DNA of 64,000 nt from Marinilactibacillus kalidii (GCF_017599325.1 NZ_JAGFVM010000037.1:43301-107300), one strand, 5' to 3'; numbered from the stretch's first letter, positions 1 to 7,966 are shown. Made by a program: numbers and translations. The notes: generated by a model from the letters alone, not told the origin.

Positions 1-92
1 TTTTTCAAATAAGAAAAGTCCCATCCAATAAATTGTTTCTGCTTTTCTTCGCTTTTCAACCAATTTTCTTTTAGTTTATCTAAATTTGTCAT
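1..92 (-). CDS. N-terminus of a probable class I SAM-dependent methyltransferase (runs off the window)
   Basis: The minus strand from 92 reads an open frame to the window edge, about 30 residues, beginning MTNLDKLKENWLKSEE and continuing with an FIGWDFSYL stretch. The ATG is preceded by an AGGAG ribosome site (plus-strand ctcct at about 103-107). The WDFSYL segment near the N-terminus is typical of small Bacilli methyltransferases, which is the only ground for the function; the SAM-binding motif lies outside the window. Upstream, at 158-193, there is an inverted repeat in its probable leader. Confidence 0.5.
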   Translation of the reverse strand, partial: MTNLDKLKENWLKSEEKQKQFIGWDFSYLK

Positions 93-157
93 CGTTATAA
101 TCTCCTCAAGTTTAATCTGAAGATGATATAACTGATGTTGACAGGAAAAATTATGAT

Positions 158-193
158 CTCGATATAGTGCCTATCAAACTCAGCTATATCGAG
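158..193. repeat. 10-bp inverted repeat in the leader of the left-edge gene
   Basis: CTCGATATAG (158-167) and CTATATCGAG (184-193) are perfect inverted copies separated by 16 bases. The position, 65-100 bases upstream of the minus-strand start at 92, suits a leader hairpin or an operator. No T-run follows, so it is not an obvious terminator. The stretch 93-318 holds nothing else I can name. Confidence 0.5.
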
Positions 194-318
194 TAGCTAC
201 CTCGGTGAAATATCATGAGATTCACTCCTTTATCCTTAACGATACATGCATTATAGCAATTGTTTATATATTAATATAGATGAAAATAAAACTATATTTA
301 TTAAAATGTAACTGCTTG

Positions 319-347
319 TTGACATAATGTAATGAGCTAGTTACTAT
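319..347 (+). promoter_or_regulatory. sigma-A promoter with overlapping operator-like repeat, upstream of the Xre gene
   Basis: TTGACA at 319-324, a 17-base spacer, then TACTAT at 342-347. GTTAC (340-344) and GTAAC (352-356) form an inverted repeat across the -10, and TGTAAC recurs at 307-312 and 351-356. Autoregulation by the downstream HTH protein is a natural reading but is inference. Confidence 0.65.
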
Positions 348-386
348 ACATGTAACGACTTGATTACATTTGAGAGCAGGGAAAAG

Positions 387-593
387 ATGATAGAGAACCG
401 AATAAAAATACTTAGAGCAGAAATGAAATGGACGCAAGCTGATTTAGCTAAACAGGTAGGAATATCTAGACAAGCGGTCATTTCTATTGAGAAGTATAAG
501 TATACACCATCTCTCGAACTGGCTTTTCAAATAGCGGCAGCTTTCGATAAAGACATCAATCAAGTTTTTAAAATGAAAGAGGAGGAAGAATAG
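387..593 (+). CDS. small Xre-family (Cro/CI-type) transcriptional regulator
   Basis: A 68-residue protein that is almost entirely one helix-turn-helix domain: the run WTQADLAKQVGISRQAVISIE carries the usual Q-x3-A...G-S-R-x2-I pattern, with the recognition helix around residues 25-35. The same frame opens 27 bases earlier at a TTG (360), but that has no ribosome site and overlaps the promoter region, while ATG 387 follows GAGAGCAGGG. The stop overlaps the GTG of the next gene by one base, so the two are translationally coupled. Two-gene units of this small Xre type (YqaF-like) plus a membrane protein are common in Firmicutes; the target is unknown. Confidence 0.85.
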   Translation: MIENRIKILRAEMKWTQADLAKQVGISRQAVISIEKYKYTPSLELAFQIAAAFDKDINQVFKMKEEEE

Positions 594-952
594 TGATAGT
601 ATTGATTGAGATAATAGCTGGACTGGGACTGGCTATTTTTGTTTTGGTAGGTACGTTTAAAGAAATAAACGATGGTGCTAAGAATAATGGTGATGAGAGA
701 TGGCGTATGATTATCAGTAAGTCAGATCAAACTGCATTGAATGCCTTTGTGGGGATTAGCTTTTTTTCTTTCATGATACCGTCTATTTTAAAGGGTATCG
801 GTTATTTGAATTTGCGCTTTTCAATAAGCTTTTTGAATGCTTTGCCCAATGATTTTTCTGATTCATTTTACGGTGGATATCCTTTGTACTTAATGCTTAC
901 TGTAATGGCAATAAGATTTATTTCTATTGAGTTGTATAAGAAAAAATATTGA
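593..952 (+). CDS. small integral membrane protein coupled to the Xre regulator
   Basis: A 119-residue protein of unknown function. It starts at GTG 593 behind AGGAGG (580-585, 7-base spacing), overlapping the regulator's stop by one base. Hydrophobic segments are visible at about residues 3-20, 50-66 and 94-112, giving probably three membrane passes, with a charged loop (KEINDGAKNNGDERWRMII) after the first. The arrangement resembles other Xre/small-membrane-protein pairs, in which the membrane protein may be the regulator's signal source or target; this is inference. I do not recognise the family with confidence. Confidence 0.75.
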   Translation: MIVLIEIIAGLGLAIFVLVGTFKEINDGAKNNGDERWRMIISKSDQTALNAFVGISFFSFMIPSILKGIGYLNLRFSISFLNALPNDFSDSFYGGYPLYLMLTVMAIRFISIELYKKKY

Positions 953-961
953 TATAACTAT

Positions 962-980
962 ATGATACAGATTGTATCAT
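962..980. repeat. perfect palindrome between two Xre-type loci
   Basis: ATGATACA-GAT-TGTATCAT, 8-bp arms with a 3-base centre. It could be a weak terminator for the upstream pair (only TATTTTG follows) or an operator for the Xre gene at 1070. Confidence 0.5.
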
Positions 981-1069
981 GGCTATTTTGTCACTATGCT
1001 ACATATTCGACCTAGCCTAACTTACTTTCTTAGGTCATACTACAACTAAAGGTAAAGGGGGAGTGGTAA

Positions 1070-1711
1070 ATGAAAATAGGCGATAAGATAAAAGAAGGTA
1101 GATTAAATAAGGGCTATACACAAGAACAAGTTGCAGAAATCATTAATGTATCTAGATCTACCGTTTCTAGTTGGGAAGTTAATCGAACGTATCCACCTTT
1201 GGATATTTTAGTTACTTTAGGTGACTTATACGATATTTCACTGGATGTGCTTTTAAGAGAAGATACAAAAATGGTAGAAGAGATTGTGGAAGTGACTAGG
1301 CGAAGTAAAAATAGAAAAAGAGTTAACATTGCATTAATGATCTTATTTATTTCAATAACACTCTTTTTGGGATACAAACTTTGGGTCTCTGGAAAAGAAG
1401 TTAGTTATAAACAAATCAAAAATATAGAGGTCGTCTTGAATGGAAAAGAGGTAAACCAGAATAGTGAAATTGTTATCTCGGCGGACTTTGACGGATTTAG
1501 GGATTATGACGGCTATTGGATTGAAGGAAGTAACAGAGAATACACACTCTCTCTACAACAGTACTATAAGATATCAGACCGTTCTGTACATAATATTGCC
1601 ATTCCACTAGCACCTATTTTAGAAGATACTCAAGAAATTAATAAAATCGAATTTATTAATCCGGGAGACCCTGATGTAGTTATTTACGATGTAGATAATT
1701 TATCAAACTGA
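1070..1711 (+). CDS. membrane-anchored Xre-family regulator with extracytoplasmic domain
   Basis: 213 residues, starting at an ATG behind GGGGGAG. Residues 1-60 are a classical HTH_3 domain (EGRLNKGYTQEQVAEIINVS then STVSSWEVNRTYPPLDILV). A charged linker leads to one membrane span at about residues 88-106 (NIALMILFISITLFLGYKL), followed by about 105 mostly hydrophilic residues predicted to be outside the cell. This is the one-component layout in which DNA binding and an external sensor share one chain. The outer domain has no motif I recognise. It stands alone and is closed by the strong hairpin at 1722-1777. Confidence 0.85.
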   Translation: MKIGDKIKEGRLNKGYTQEQVAEIINVSRSTVSSWEVNRTYPPLDILVTLGDLYDISLDVLLREDTKMVEEIVEVTRRSKNRKRVNIALMILFISITLFLGYKLWVSGKEVSYKQIKNIEVVLNGKEVNQNSEIVISADFDGFRDYDGYWIEGSNREYTLSLQQYYKISDRSVHNIAIPLAPILEDTQEINKIEFINPGDPDVVIYDVDNLSN

Positions 1712-1721
1712 TCAATCCAAT

Positions 1722-1777
1722 AAAAAAGTATCTGATCTTCCAAGCCTATGAGACGGATGGAAGATCAGATACTTTTT
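1722..1777. terminator. bidirectional intrinsic terminator
   Basis: A stem of about 20 bp: AAGTATCTGATCTTCCA pairs with TGGAAGATCAGATACTT, with A-runs on the left and T-runs on the right. It serves the Xre gene (+) and the PH-domain operon (-), whose last stop lies at its edge. Confidence 0.9.
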
Positions 1778-2249
1778 AGTTTAAGCTAGTTTCGATACTC
1801 GTTTGTATCGACTGTTGAATGCGCGAGGCTTCCTCAGCGTTCAATTCAGGTAAGTGATTGGTCTGAGAAGCTGTCGTTACTTTCAATTCGGCGATGCCAA
1901 ACTTCTTCGCAATTGGCCCAACATCTGATTCGATATTTTGAACACGTAGTAAAGGAATAGAGACTTGATTTCTAAACCAAATACCTTTAATGATTTCGAG
2001 TTGATCTTCATGAAGTTTATATCGCCAATATTTAGCTTTCAGTCTTGGACGAAAGCCGATATAAAACAACCATTGCACTGTGATAATACCAATGATCAAT
2101 AAGACAGACCAGTTGGGTAAGGAGACTAGATCAAACCACTGATTGATAAAAAATAAAATAAGTAGTATCACTAAAAAGATGACACAATGGATAAAGGCTT
2201 TTAGTCGCCAATAATGAACAACATTAGGATTTGTTTGATTCATAGTCAT
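1776..2249 (-). CDS. YdbS-like bacterial PH-domain (bPH2) membrane protein
   Basis: 157 residues from ATG 2249, chosen because GGAGG (plus-strand 2255-2259) lies 5 bases upstream; ATG 2243 is the alternative, and a longer open frame to 2309 lacks a ribosome site. Two membrane segments at about residues 16-55 are followed by one bPH2 domain with the family signature: YWRYKLHEDQLEIIKGIWFRN then IPLLRVQNIESDVGPIAKKFGIAEL and a T-A-S-Q phrase. It is the last gene of a three-gene minus-strand operon and overlaps the preceding gene by 26 bases. The YdbS/YdbT families are membrane proteins whose exact cell-envelope role is not established. Confidence 0.8.
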   Translation of the reverse strand: MTMNQTNPNVVHYWRLKAFIHCVIFLVILLILFFINQWFDLVSLPNWSVLLIIGIITVQWLFYIGFRPRLKAKYWRYKLHEDQLEIIKGIWFRNQVSIPLLRVQNIESDVGPIAKKFGIAELKVTTASQTNHLPELNAEEASRIQQSIQTSIETSLN

Positions 2250-3759
2250 CATGTCCTCCGTTTTTAGGTTTAAACCAATTGAATAGTTCAAAGGCATCTT
2301 TATCATCAATAAATTTTAATTGATTTTCTTGTGACAACTGGCCCTGAGCAGAAAAACAACTCACTTTAGCTAGCGCAGCTCTTTTGAGTAGAGGATGCTG
2401 ATTAACCTTCATTGTTAATATTCTTTCTTTTAAAAGGTACGTCCGCTTAATTGAAAAAGTCTTCGCAACTTGAAAAGTTACCTCGTTCTCTGAAAGTGCA
2501 TACCCATTCAATTTATATGAAAGGTAACCGAACAATAAAGTTAACAAGATAAGTATGATTCCTGGTATCCAAGCATAGATCCAAAAGAATTTAGAAATGA
2601 CGGTAGCGATGACGATGAAAAATAAAAGTTGGAACTGAATGAACCTTCTTATAGAACGTTTAGGTGTCACAAGTTTAGCGGATGCTAGATGATACTCTGG
2701 GAAACAGCTTTCTATCAAGGATGTTAATTGATCAGTCTTTACCAATGGGAAAAGTACAATTTTTCCGTTTGTATCGTTTTCTTTATTACTGTCTGCTTCG
2801 TCTTCTTGCTCATGAGTGGCAATGGATAAAGAAAAAAAGGTAAAACCGCATAGTTTCATCAACCAGTTTTGCTTTTCTTCAAGACTCTGCACATTGTCTA
2901 AAACGATCGTTTGACTATTTGTTTCCAGCAAACCACGCTTAATTGTTAGTTGTGTGTCTGTTGAAAACACTCTGAAGTGATATTGTTTGATAATCGTAAT
3001 GACGGCACTAAACAAATAAATCATAGCGAAAATACCTAATGCAATAAAGAGCAACACTAAAATAGGTACACGCAAAATCTGGTCAGATTGTTCAAACACA
3101 AAATCAATCAAAATGTTGGAAACGAAACTACTCGCAAAGAAAAAGACAATAAAGCTACGAATGGCAGAAGTATTAAGTAAAGTCAGCTTTATAAGGTCAG
3201 TAATAGAAAGTTGGTAGAGTAGATCGCCTTCAGATGGCGTACTTGAAGTATCAGGCTTAGCCAATGTTTCTTCTGAAACGTTATCACTTATATCTATGTT
3301 AGTGGGCACTTCGATGGCAGTATTTAAATCATATAATTGTTGGGTAATCTCTTCTAATTGTTTCAACGAAATCGCATCTAGCAAGATATTTTTTCCTGGT
3401 GTCTGAATAGTGACTTTGGATAATTTCAATAGTCGATGAGCTAAACTTTCTGCGGTATCGATACTTTGAATTCTACTGATTTGGATATCTTTTTCTTTTC
3501 TTATGATCAAGCCCGACTTGAGAATGAACCGATTATTCTCAATATAATAAGCTGTTCTAATATATTTGATCAAATCAAAAACAAAGCCGATCATCATTAA
3601 TAGGATGAAGATAGTCAGTGTAATCAAAAATGTCTGTAAGAATTCCCCGTCAGAGAGACCAATAAATGAATAAATCAAAAGAGGAAAAGCAAGGTTAGTC
3701 AATCTTTTGAAAGCTTTAGTAGCTAAAGTGCCTTTATGCAGTCTATTTTTTTTAGACAT
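2224..3759 (-). CDS. YdbT-like protein with repeated bPH2 domains
   Basis: 511 residues. The chain repeats a unit of membrane hairpin plus bPH2 domain: membrane segments near residues 20-65, 190-250 and 375-415, with PH-type phrases after each (YIENNRFILKSGLIIRKE..., FRVFSTDTQLTIKRGLLETN..., YALSENEVTFQVAKTFSIKR...). That is the three-domain layout of YdbT. Its start overlaps the stop of the upstream YdbS-like gene by 8 bases and its end overlaps the next gene, so all three are translationally linked and probably form one membrane complex. The function is unknown; the internal repeats are visible directly. Confidence 0.8.
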   Translation of the reverse strand: MSKKNRLHKGTLATKAFKRLTNLAFPLLIYSFIGLSDGEFLQTFLITLTIFILLMMIGFVFDLIKYIRTAYYIENNRFILKSGLIIRKEKDIQISRIQSIDTAESLAHRLLKLSKVTIQTPGKNILLDAISLKQLEEITQQLYDLNTAIEVPTNIDISDNVSEETLAKPDTSSTPSEGDLLYQLSITDLIKLTLLNTSAIRSFIVFFFASSFVSNILIDFVFEQSDQILRVPILVLLFIALGIFAMIYLFSAVITIIKQYHFRVFSTDTQLTIKRGLLETNSQTIVLDNVQSLEEKQNWLMKLCGFTFFSLSIATHEQEDEADSNKENDTNGKIVLFPLVKTDQLTSLIESCFPEYHLASAKLVTPKRSIRRFIQFQLLFFIVIATVISKFFWIYAWIPGIILILLTLLFGYLSYKLNGYALSENEVTFQVAKTFSIKRTYLLKERILTMKVNQHPLLKRAALAKVSCFSAQGQLSQENQLKFIDDKDAFELFNWFKPKNGGHDDYESNKS

Positions 3760-4237
3760 CTGATTGCACCTCTTTAATGCGTTCCATCATGCCTTTTTTC
3801 AAAGCTTGCGCTTCTTTTTCAAGCAACAAGGGGACGGTATGATTGGTTCCGGCTGTTTGAATTTCAACACTTTGGACACGGTATCTTCTAGATATAGGAT
3901 TGTCTTTGATTAGAACCTGTTGGATACGCTCAATCGGAATAACCTCTCTAGTTCTAAAAAATATACCTTTCAAAATTTCTAAGTAAGTAGGGTGTACTTC
4001 ATATCGAATGGATTTATACCTTAAATAAGGTAAGACAAAATAATCAATACAGAATATAAAGACAGTTAGTATAATCAGTAGGACTGCATAAACGATAGGC
4101 CATTCAAATCGGTCAATAATATACAATAGAACGGCACAGCCAATTGCATAAAATAAACCGTTGACTAAACTATTTGTCTTATCATACTGGATAACAGCTT
4201 TATCCAGTTTATGTAAAGGGGCGTTTTCTTCAATCAA
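3752..4237 (-). CDS. YdbS-like bPH2-domain membrane protein, first gene of the operon
   Basis: 161 residues with two membrane segments (about 25-45 and 48-70) and a bPH2 domain: YLRYKSIRYEVHPTYLEIL, FRTREVIPIERIQQV, then an IQTAGTNHTV phrase close to the family's T-A-G-S-x-H. The start appears to be TTG 4237: no in-frame ATG lies upstream, the ATG at 4247 runs into a stop, and AAGGAA at 4248-4253 is suitably placed. It is a paralogue of the third gene of the operon, so the operon has the shape YdbS-YdbT-YdbS'. Confidence 0.8.
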   Translation of the reverse strand: MIEENAPLHKLDKAVIQYDKTNSLVNGLFYAIGCAVLLYIIDRFEWPIVYAVLLIILTVFIFCIDYFVLPYLRYKSIRYEVHPTYLEILKGIFFRTREVIPIERIQQVLIKDNPISRRYRVQSVEIQTAGTNHTVPLLLEKEAQALKKGMMERIKEVQSDV

Positions 4238-4341
4238 TCAATCTCATTCCTTCCAGTTTAAATAGTCACTTAATCATTATAACAGTGCAGATAGATAAAA
4301 ACATTTAAAAAATTACAATCTCCAACACAGTACTATGCGTG

Positions 4342-4361
4342 GAATAGTAATTATGCTATTC
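4342..4361. promoter_or_regulatory. inverted repeat, candidate PadR operator
   Basis: GAATAG (4342-4347) and CTATTC (4356-4361) are separated by 8 bases, just upstream of the PadR gene's ribosome site. PadR-family proteins commonly bind short arms with an 8-base spacer and repress their own promoter; the assignment here is inference from position. Confidence 0.45.
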
Positions 4362-4382
4362 TATTCTCAAGGAGGGGATGTT

Positions 4383-4721
4383 GTGACAGATTCAATCAAC
4401 AAAGATTATATAAGAGGTCATATCGATACGATTATTTTGCGAATTCTTATTGAGCAGGATAACTATGGATATGAAATCATCAAGGCGATTAAAGTTTTAA
4501 GTTCAGGTCAGTATGAACTCAAAGAACCTTCTTTGTATACAAGTCTGAAACGATTGGAAAAAAGTCATTATATTAGGTCCTACTGGGGTAATCAAACACA
4601 AGGGGGGCGTAGAAAATATTATAGTATAACGCAGACTGGAAAAAAGTATTATAGTAAAGCAATTGAAGAATGGAAGATAGCGAAGACATTGATAGACCTA
4701 TTAGTAGAGGGGGGAAATTAA
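4383..4721 (+). CDS. PadR-family transcriptional regulator
   Basis: 112 residues. The open frame extends upstream to 4335, but GTG 4383 sits 7 bases after AAGGAGG (4369-4375) and gives the standard PadR N-terminus. The winged-helix core is clear: GHIDTIILRILIEQDNYGYEIIKAI, then the wing LKEPSLYTSLKRLEKSHYIRSYW and GGRRKYYSITQTGKKY. PadR proteins repress neighbouring genes and respond to small molecules or envelope stress. The next gene begins one base after the stop and encodes a membrane protein with a HAAS-like prefix, the classic partner of such regulators. Confidence 0.9.
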   Translation: MTDSINKDYIRGHIDTIILRILIEQDNYGYEIIKAIKVLSSGQYELKEPSLYTSLKRLEKSHYIRSYWGNQTQGGRRKYYSITQTGKKYYSKAIEEWKIAKTLIDLLVEGGN

Positions 4722-4722
4722 A

Positions 4723-5403
4723 ATGAATGAAATCGAAAAACATGTTGAGAAACTTTTTAAATCATACAGGAAAAATAAACAAAACCAAGAATTAAAAGAA
4801 GAAGTTTACGCTAATTTATTGGCTAGAAAAGAAGACTTACTATTAGAGGGATATCAAGAAGAAGAAGCCGTTAGAATAGCAATAATACATATAGACTCTG
4901 TGGATCATCTGATAGAAAATAATAAAAAAGTAGATATAAATCGGTTCTTTGCCAATCTGCTGCAATCCGCTACGTTATACAGTGTGATTATTTGGCTTTT
5001 TACACTTCCTCTATCCTTGTATCCTCAACATTTCCTTTTAACTTACTTTTTTCTTGGGCTTTCTATTTTATTGAGTATTGCTTACATTATGTATTTAAAA
5101 AAACTTAGAAGCGATGATACTAAAATAAAGTATATGAATAGTAAAAGTATGCAAAAACTACAAAAAATCATTTGGCAACTTTGGTCAGGTTTTATCATTA
5201 TTAGTTTATTAAGTGTAACGGGTCTCTACTTCGCTAGTAATTTTTGGTTTTCTAGACCCTTGTTAATCTCGGGACCTTATCAATTCGGAGAAATCATTAT
5301 TAGTTATTTTACACCATTTTTTACAATAATTATTCCGCTAACCATTAATAAAGCAGTAAATCTAATAGATGAAAGTGAGCTAGGTATAGATGAAAAGATA
5401 TAA
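4723..5403 (+). CDS. HAAS/permease-prefix-like membrane protein partner of PadR
   Basis: 226 residues. The first 75 form an amphipathic helical domain (EKHVEKLFKSY...LKEEVYANLLARKEDLLLEGYQEEEAVRIAI) like the HAAS or permease-prefix domain found next to PadR genes. Four membrane segments follow, at about residues 85-105, 107-125, 150-170 and 190-210. It is immediately preceded by GGGGGAAATTAAA and overlaps the next gene by 14 bases. These proteins are thought to pass envelope signals to the PadR partner; the signal here is unknown. Confidence 0.7.
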   Translation: MNEIEKHVEKLFKSYRKNKQNQELKEEVYANLLARKEDLLLEGYQEEEAVRIAIIHIDSVDHLIENNKKVDINRFFANLLQSATLYSVIIWLFTLPLSLYPQHFLLTYFFLGLSILLSIAYIMYLKKLRSDDTKIKYMNSKSMQKLQKIIWQLWSGFIIISLLSVTGLYFASNFWFSRPLLISGPYQFGEIIISYFTPFFTIIIPLTINKAVNLIDESELGIDEKI

Positions 5404-5980
5404 AGATTACTTTAGTATAGGACTATTTCTAATCGGACTAATAGTATTCATAGGGATACAATTAATCTTTCTCCCTAATAGATATGAAGCTGAAGAACGT
5501 TACGCCCAAGAACAAATGAATCCATTAACGCAAGACTTTAATTATATAAATGAATACGAAAGCGAATATATGGGAGATAATTCTAATACAATCAATTTGT
5601 TTAGAAATTTACCAATGACACAAAATGACATGACTTTTCAGCTTTACCCTGAAGAACTAAAAATTGAAGTTCATTATCCGACTACGCTAAATGAAGCTGC
5701 TCAGTTAGAAATTGGGTATGATGAAAATGAAAAAGACTCATATAGAGCACTCCTGTATAATGCGACTGCTGGATTTGCACTGATTAAAAATGTGGAGCAG
5801 TTGACTTTTATATTCGAAGACAAAATAATAGACTTCGAAAGAAGTGACATAGAGACATTATACACTGATTTAGATTGGTTAATAGATGAAAATACTTGGA
5901 TAAGCGAAGTGCAACAACCACTAGAAAATGATCAATATGTTGAGGATTCTTTAAAAAAGGTCTCTACTGTTCATGATTGA
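5390..5980 (+). CDS. DUF4825-like membrane-anchored protein
   Basis: 196 residues with one N-terminal membrane segment (about residues 9-28) and an acidic extracytoplasmic domain. The phrases FRNLPMTQNDMTFQLYPEELKIEVHY, then LYNATAGFALIKNVEQLTF, match what I remember of the DUF4825 family, which occurs in PadR-linked loci of Bacilli; that comparison is from memory. It overlaps the preceding gene by 14 bases and closes the operon. The biochemical role is unknown. A small hairpin at 6111-6135 may end the transcript. Confidence 0.6.
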   Translation: MKRYKDYFSIGLFLIGLIVFIGIQLIFLPNRYEAEERYAQEQMNPLTQDFNYINEYESEYMGDNSNTINLFRNLPMTQNDMTFQLYPEELKIEVHYPTTLNEAAQLEIGYDENEKDSYRALLYNATAGFALIKNVEQLTFIFEDKIIDFERSDIETLYTDLDWLIDENTWISEVQQPLENDQYVEDSLKKVSTVHD

Positions 5981-6110
5981 CTGATAGATTAGTTTGAGAG
6001 TAATGATGAGGAATTTTCCCGAAAATTGATTTTGTCGGATTGCTATTAAAACAGGCTACAAGAGAATAGTTTGTGAAAAAAAGTCCTATCGCAAGTAATT
6101 AAAGGTGATT

Positions 6111-6135
6111 CATACTTACTTTTAGTATGTTTTTC
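6111..6135 (+). terminator. small hairpin with T-run, probable end of the PadR operon
   Basis: CATACT (6111-6116) and AGTATG (6124-6129), followed by TTTTTC. A short stem, so only moderately convincing. Confidence 0.45.
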
Positions 6136-6202
6136 TCTTGGAAACCTTTTAAAATAAGGCTTTTTAAAAATGGATGTTATTGAATTAATTTGAACAAAGC
6201 AC

Positions 6203-6230
6203 TTGAAATATAAAATATCAGGAGTATAAT
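6203..6230 (+). promoter_or_regulatory. sigma-A promoter in the 500-base gap before nox
   Basis: TTGAAA (6203-6208), 16-base spacer, TATAAT (6225-6230). If used for nox it gives a 5' leader of about 245 bases. No convincing coding region lies in 5981-6484; a 14-codon frame starting inside the -10 has no ribosome site. Confidence 0.6.
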
Positions 6231-6366
6231 GAATATGAAAACAGCAAGGAATTTTGTTTTTATTGCAAAATGAGTGTAGAAGATCACTAGGTAAGGGATA
6301 CGAAAGTACAAACTTACAAATCAATATAGACGGTTTTTCTAGAGCGAAGTAAGAGATTCATTCTGA

Positions 6367-6405
6367 TTGCGCTTGTGAATAGTTGCTCTATTTATTTTTG
6401 TGAAT
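6367..6405 (+). promoter_or_regulatory. second possible nox promoter with two Rex-like half-sites
   Basis: TTGCGC (6367-6372) and TATTTA (6389-6394) with a 16-base spacer. TTGTGAAT occurs at 6373-6380, between these boxes, and again at 6398-6405, just downstream. TTGTGAA is the half-site of the redox repressor Rex, which controls NADH-consuming enzymes in many Firmicutes. The opposite arms (TTCACAA) are missing, so regulation is only suggested. Confidence 0.35.
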
Positions 6406-6484
6406 TCGGTAACTTTCAACCTGTCAGTCTTCCTGTTTTTCGTAGTAAGATAAAATATTATATTTCCTAGGAGGAAAATAGAGA

Positions 6485-7864
6485 ATGAAAGTAGTAGTAG
6501 TAGGTTGTACGCACGCTGGTACATCAGCGGTTAAAACAATTTTAACTGAAAATCCGGATGCAGAAGTAACAGTATATGAAAGAAATGACAACGTATCTTT
6601 CCTATCTTGTGGTATTGCATTGTATGTTGGTGGCGTTGTTAAAGATCCAGCAGGGCTTTTCTACTCAAACCCTGAAGAATTAGCTGAATTTGGCGCAAAC
6701 GTAAAAATGGAACATGATGTTCTAGATATTAACTCTGAAACAAAAACGGTTAAAGTTAAAGACCTTAAAACTGGTGAAGAAACAGAAGATTCTTATGACA
6801 AATTAGTTGTAACAACTGGCTCTTGGCCAATTATTCCTCCAATCGAAGGAATCCAAAGCAATAATGTTGTTCTTTGTAAAAATTACAACCAAGCACAAGA
6901 AATTATTGCACGTAAAGATGGTAAACAAAAAATTACTGTCGTAGGTGGAGGATACATCGGTATCGAGCTTGTTGAAGCATTCGCTCAAGATGGAAAAGAC
7001 GTAACATTAGTTGATGGACTTGACCGTATCTTGAACAAATATCTAGATCCTGAGTTCACTACTGTATTAGAAGATGACTTAAGAGAACGTGGCGTTAAAG
7101 TTCAATTAAACGAAATGGTTCAAGGATTCGAAGATAGTGAAGATGGCACGATGACAACTGTTAAAACTTCTGGTGGAGCATACGAATCAGAATTAGTTAT
7201 CTTATGTGTTGGTTTCCGTCCAAACACTGAACTTGTAAAAGGTCAAGTTGAAATGCTAGGAAATGGCGCAATTATCGTTGATAACTATATGCGTACAAGC
7301 AATCCAGATATTTTTGCAGCTGGAGATAGCTGTGCAGTAAACTACAATCCAACAGGCGGACACGCTTATATTCCATTAGCAACTAACGCTGTTCGTATGG
7401 GATTATTAGTTGGTAAAAATATTAAAGAACCAACATTAGAGTACAGAGGAACACAATCAACTTCTGGATTACACTTATTTGGATGGAATATTGGTTCAAC
7501 TGGTGTTAGTGAATCTAGTGCGCCGGTAATGGGTCTTGAAGCTCGCGCGGTTATGTTTGAAGATAACTACCGTCCTGAATTCATGCCAACTAACGAAAAA
7601 ATCATGATGAAACTTGTTTATGAAGTAGGAACAAAACGTATCGTCGGTGGACAGGTAATGTCTAAATATGACATCACTCAATCTGCAAACACATTGTCTC
7701 TTGCTATCCAAAACAAAATGACAATTGAAGATTTAGCTTTAGTTGACTTCTTCTTCCAACCAGTATTCGATCGTCCTTGGAACTACTTGAACTTATTAGG
7801 ACAAGCAGCAATGACACACGAAGCTGAGCTTGAAAAAGAATCAATGAACGCTGGTTCTAACTAA
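6485..7864 (+). CDS. nox: H2O-forming NADH oxidase
   Basis: 459 residues of the pyridine nucleotide-disulfide oxidoreductase family. It carries the N-terminal FAD fold (VVVVGCTHAGTSA), His10, the redox-active single cysteine at residue 42 in FLSCGIAL, the NADH-binding GGGYIG at 154-159, and the second FAD motif (IFAAGDSCAV) near residue 280. The single cysteine cycles through a sulfenic acid and allows four-electron reduction of O2 to water while regenerating NAD+. This is a main oxygen defence of catalase-poor lactic acid bacteria. AGGAGG lies 9 bases before the ATG. It is a single-gene unit with a long leader and the terminator at 7879-7916. Confidence 0.93.
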   Translation: MKVVVVGCTHAGTSAVKTILTENPDAEVTVYERNDNVSFLSCGIALYVGGVVKDPAGLFYSNPEELAEFGANVKMEHDVLDINSETKTVKVKDLKTGEETEDSYDKLVVTTGSWPIIPPIEGIQSNNVVLCKNYNQAQEIIARKDGKQKITVVGGGYIGIELVEAFAQDGKDVTLVDGLDRILNKYLDPEFTTVLEDDLRERGVKVQLNEMVQGFEDSEDGTMTTVKTSGGAYESELVILCVGFRPNTELVKGQVEMLGNGAIIVDNYMRTSNPDIFAAGDSCAVNYNPTGGHAYIPLATNAVRMGLLVGKNIKEPTLEYRGTQSTSGLHLFGWNIGSTGVSESSAPVMGLEARAVMFEDNYRPEFMPTNEKIMMKLVYEVGTKRIVGGQVMSKYDITQSANTLSLAIQNKMTIEDLALVDFFFQPVFDRPWNYLNLLGQAAMTHEAELEKESMNAGSN

Positions 7865-7878
7865 TTTAAACAAACTTA

Positions 7879-7916
7879 AAGAAGTATCGGGCGACCGCTC
7901 GATACTTCTTTTTTTT
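7879..7916 (+). terminator. intrinsic terminator of nox
   Basis: AAGAAGTATCG pairs with CGATACTTCTT around a 10-base loop, followed by a T-run. Confidence 0.9.
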
Positions 7917-7966
7917 AATAAAAAGAAGCTTACCTATTGGTAAACTTCTATATGGTTAATTCTGAA

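Noticed and set aside
6230..6275. Short frame (14 codons) in the nox leader
   Set aside because: It begins within the -10 box and has no ribosome site.
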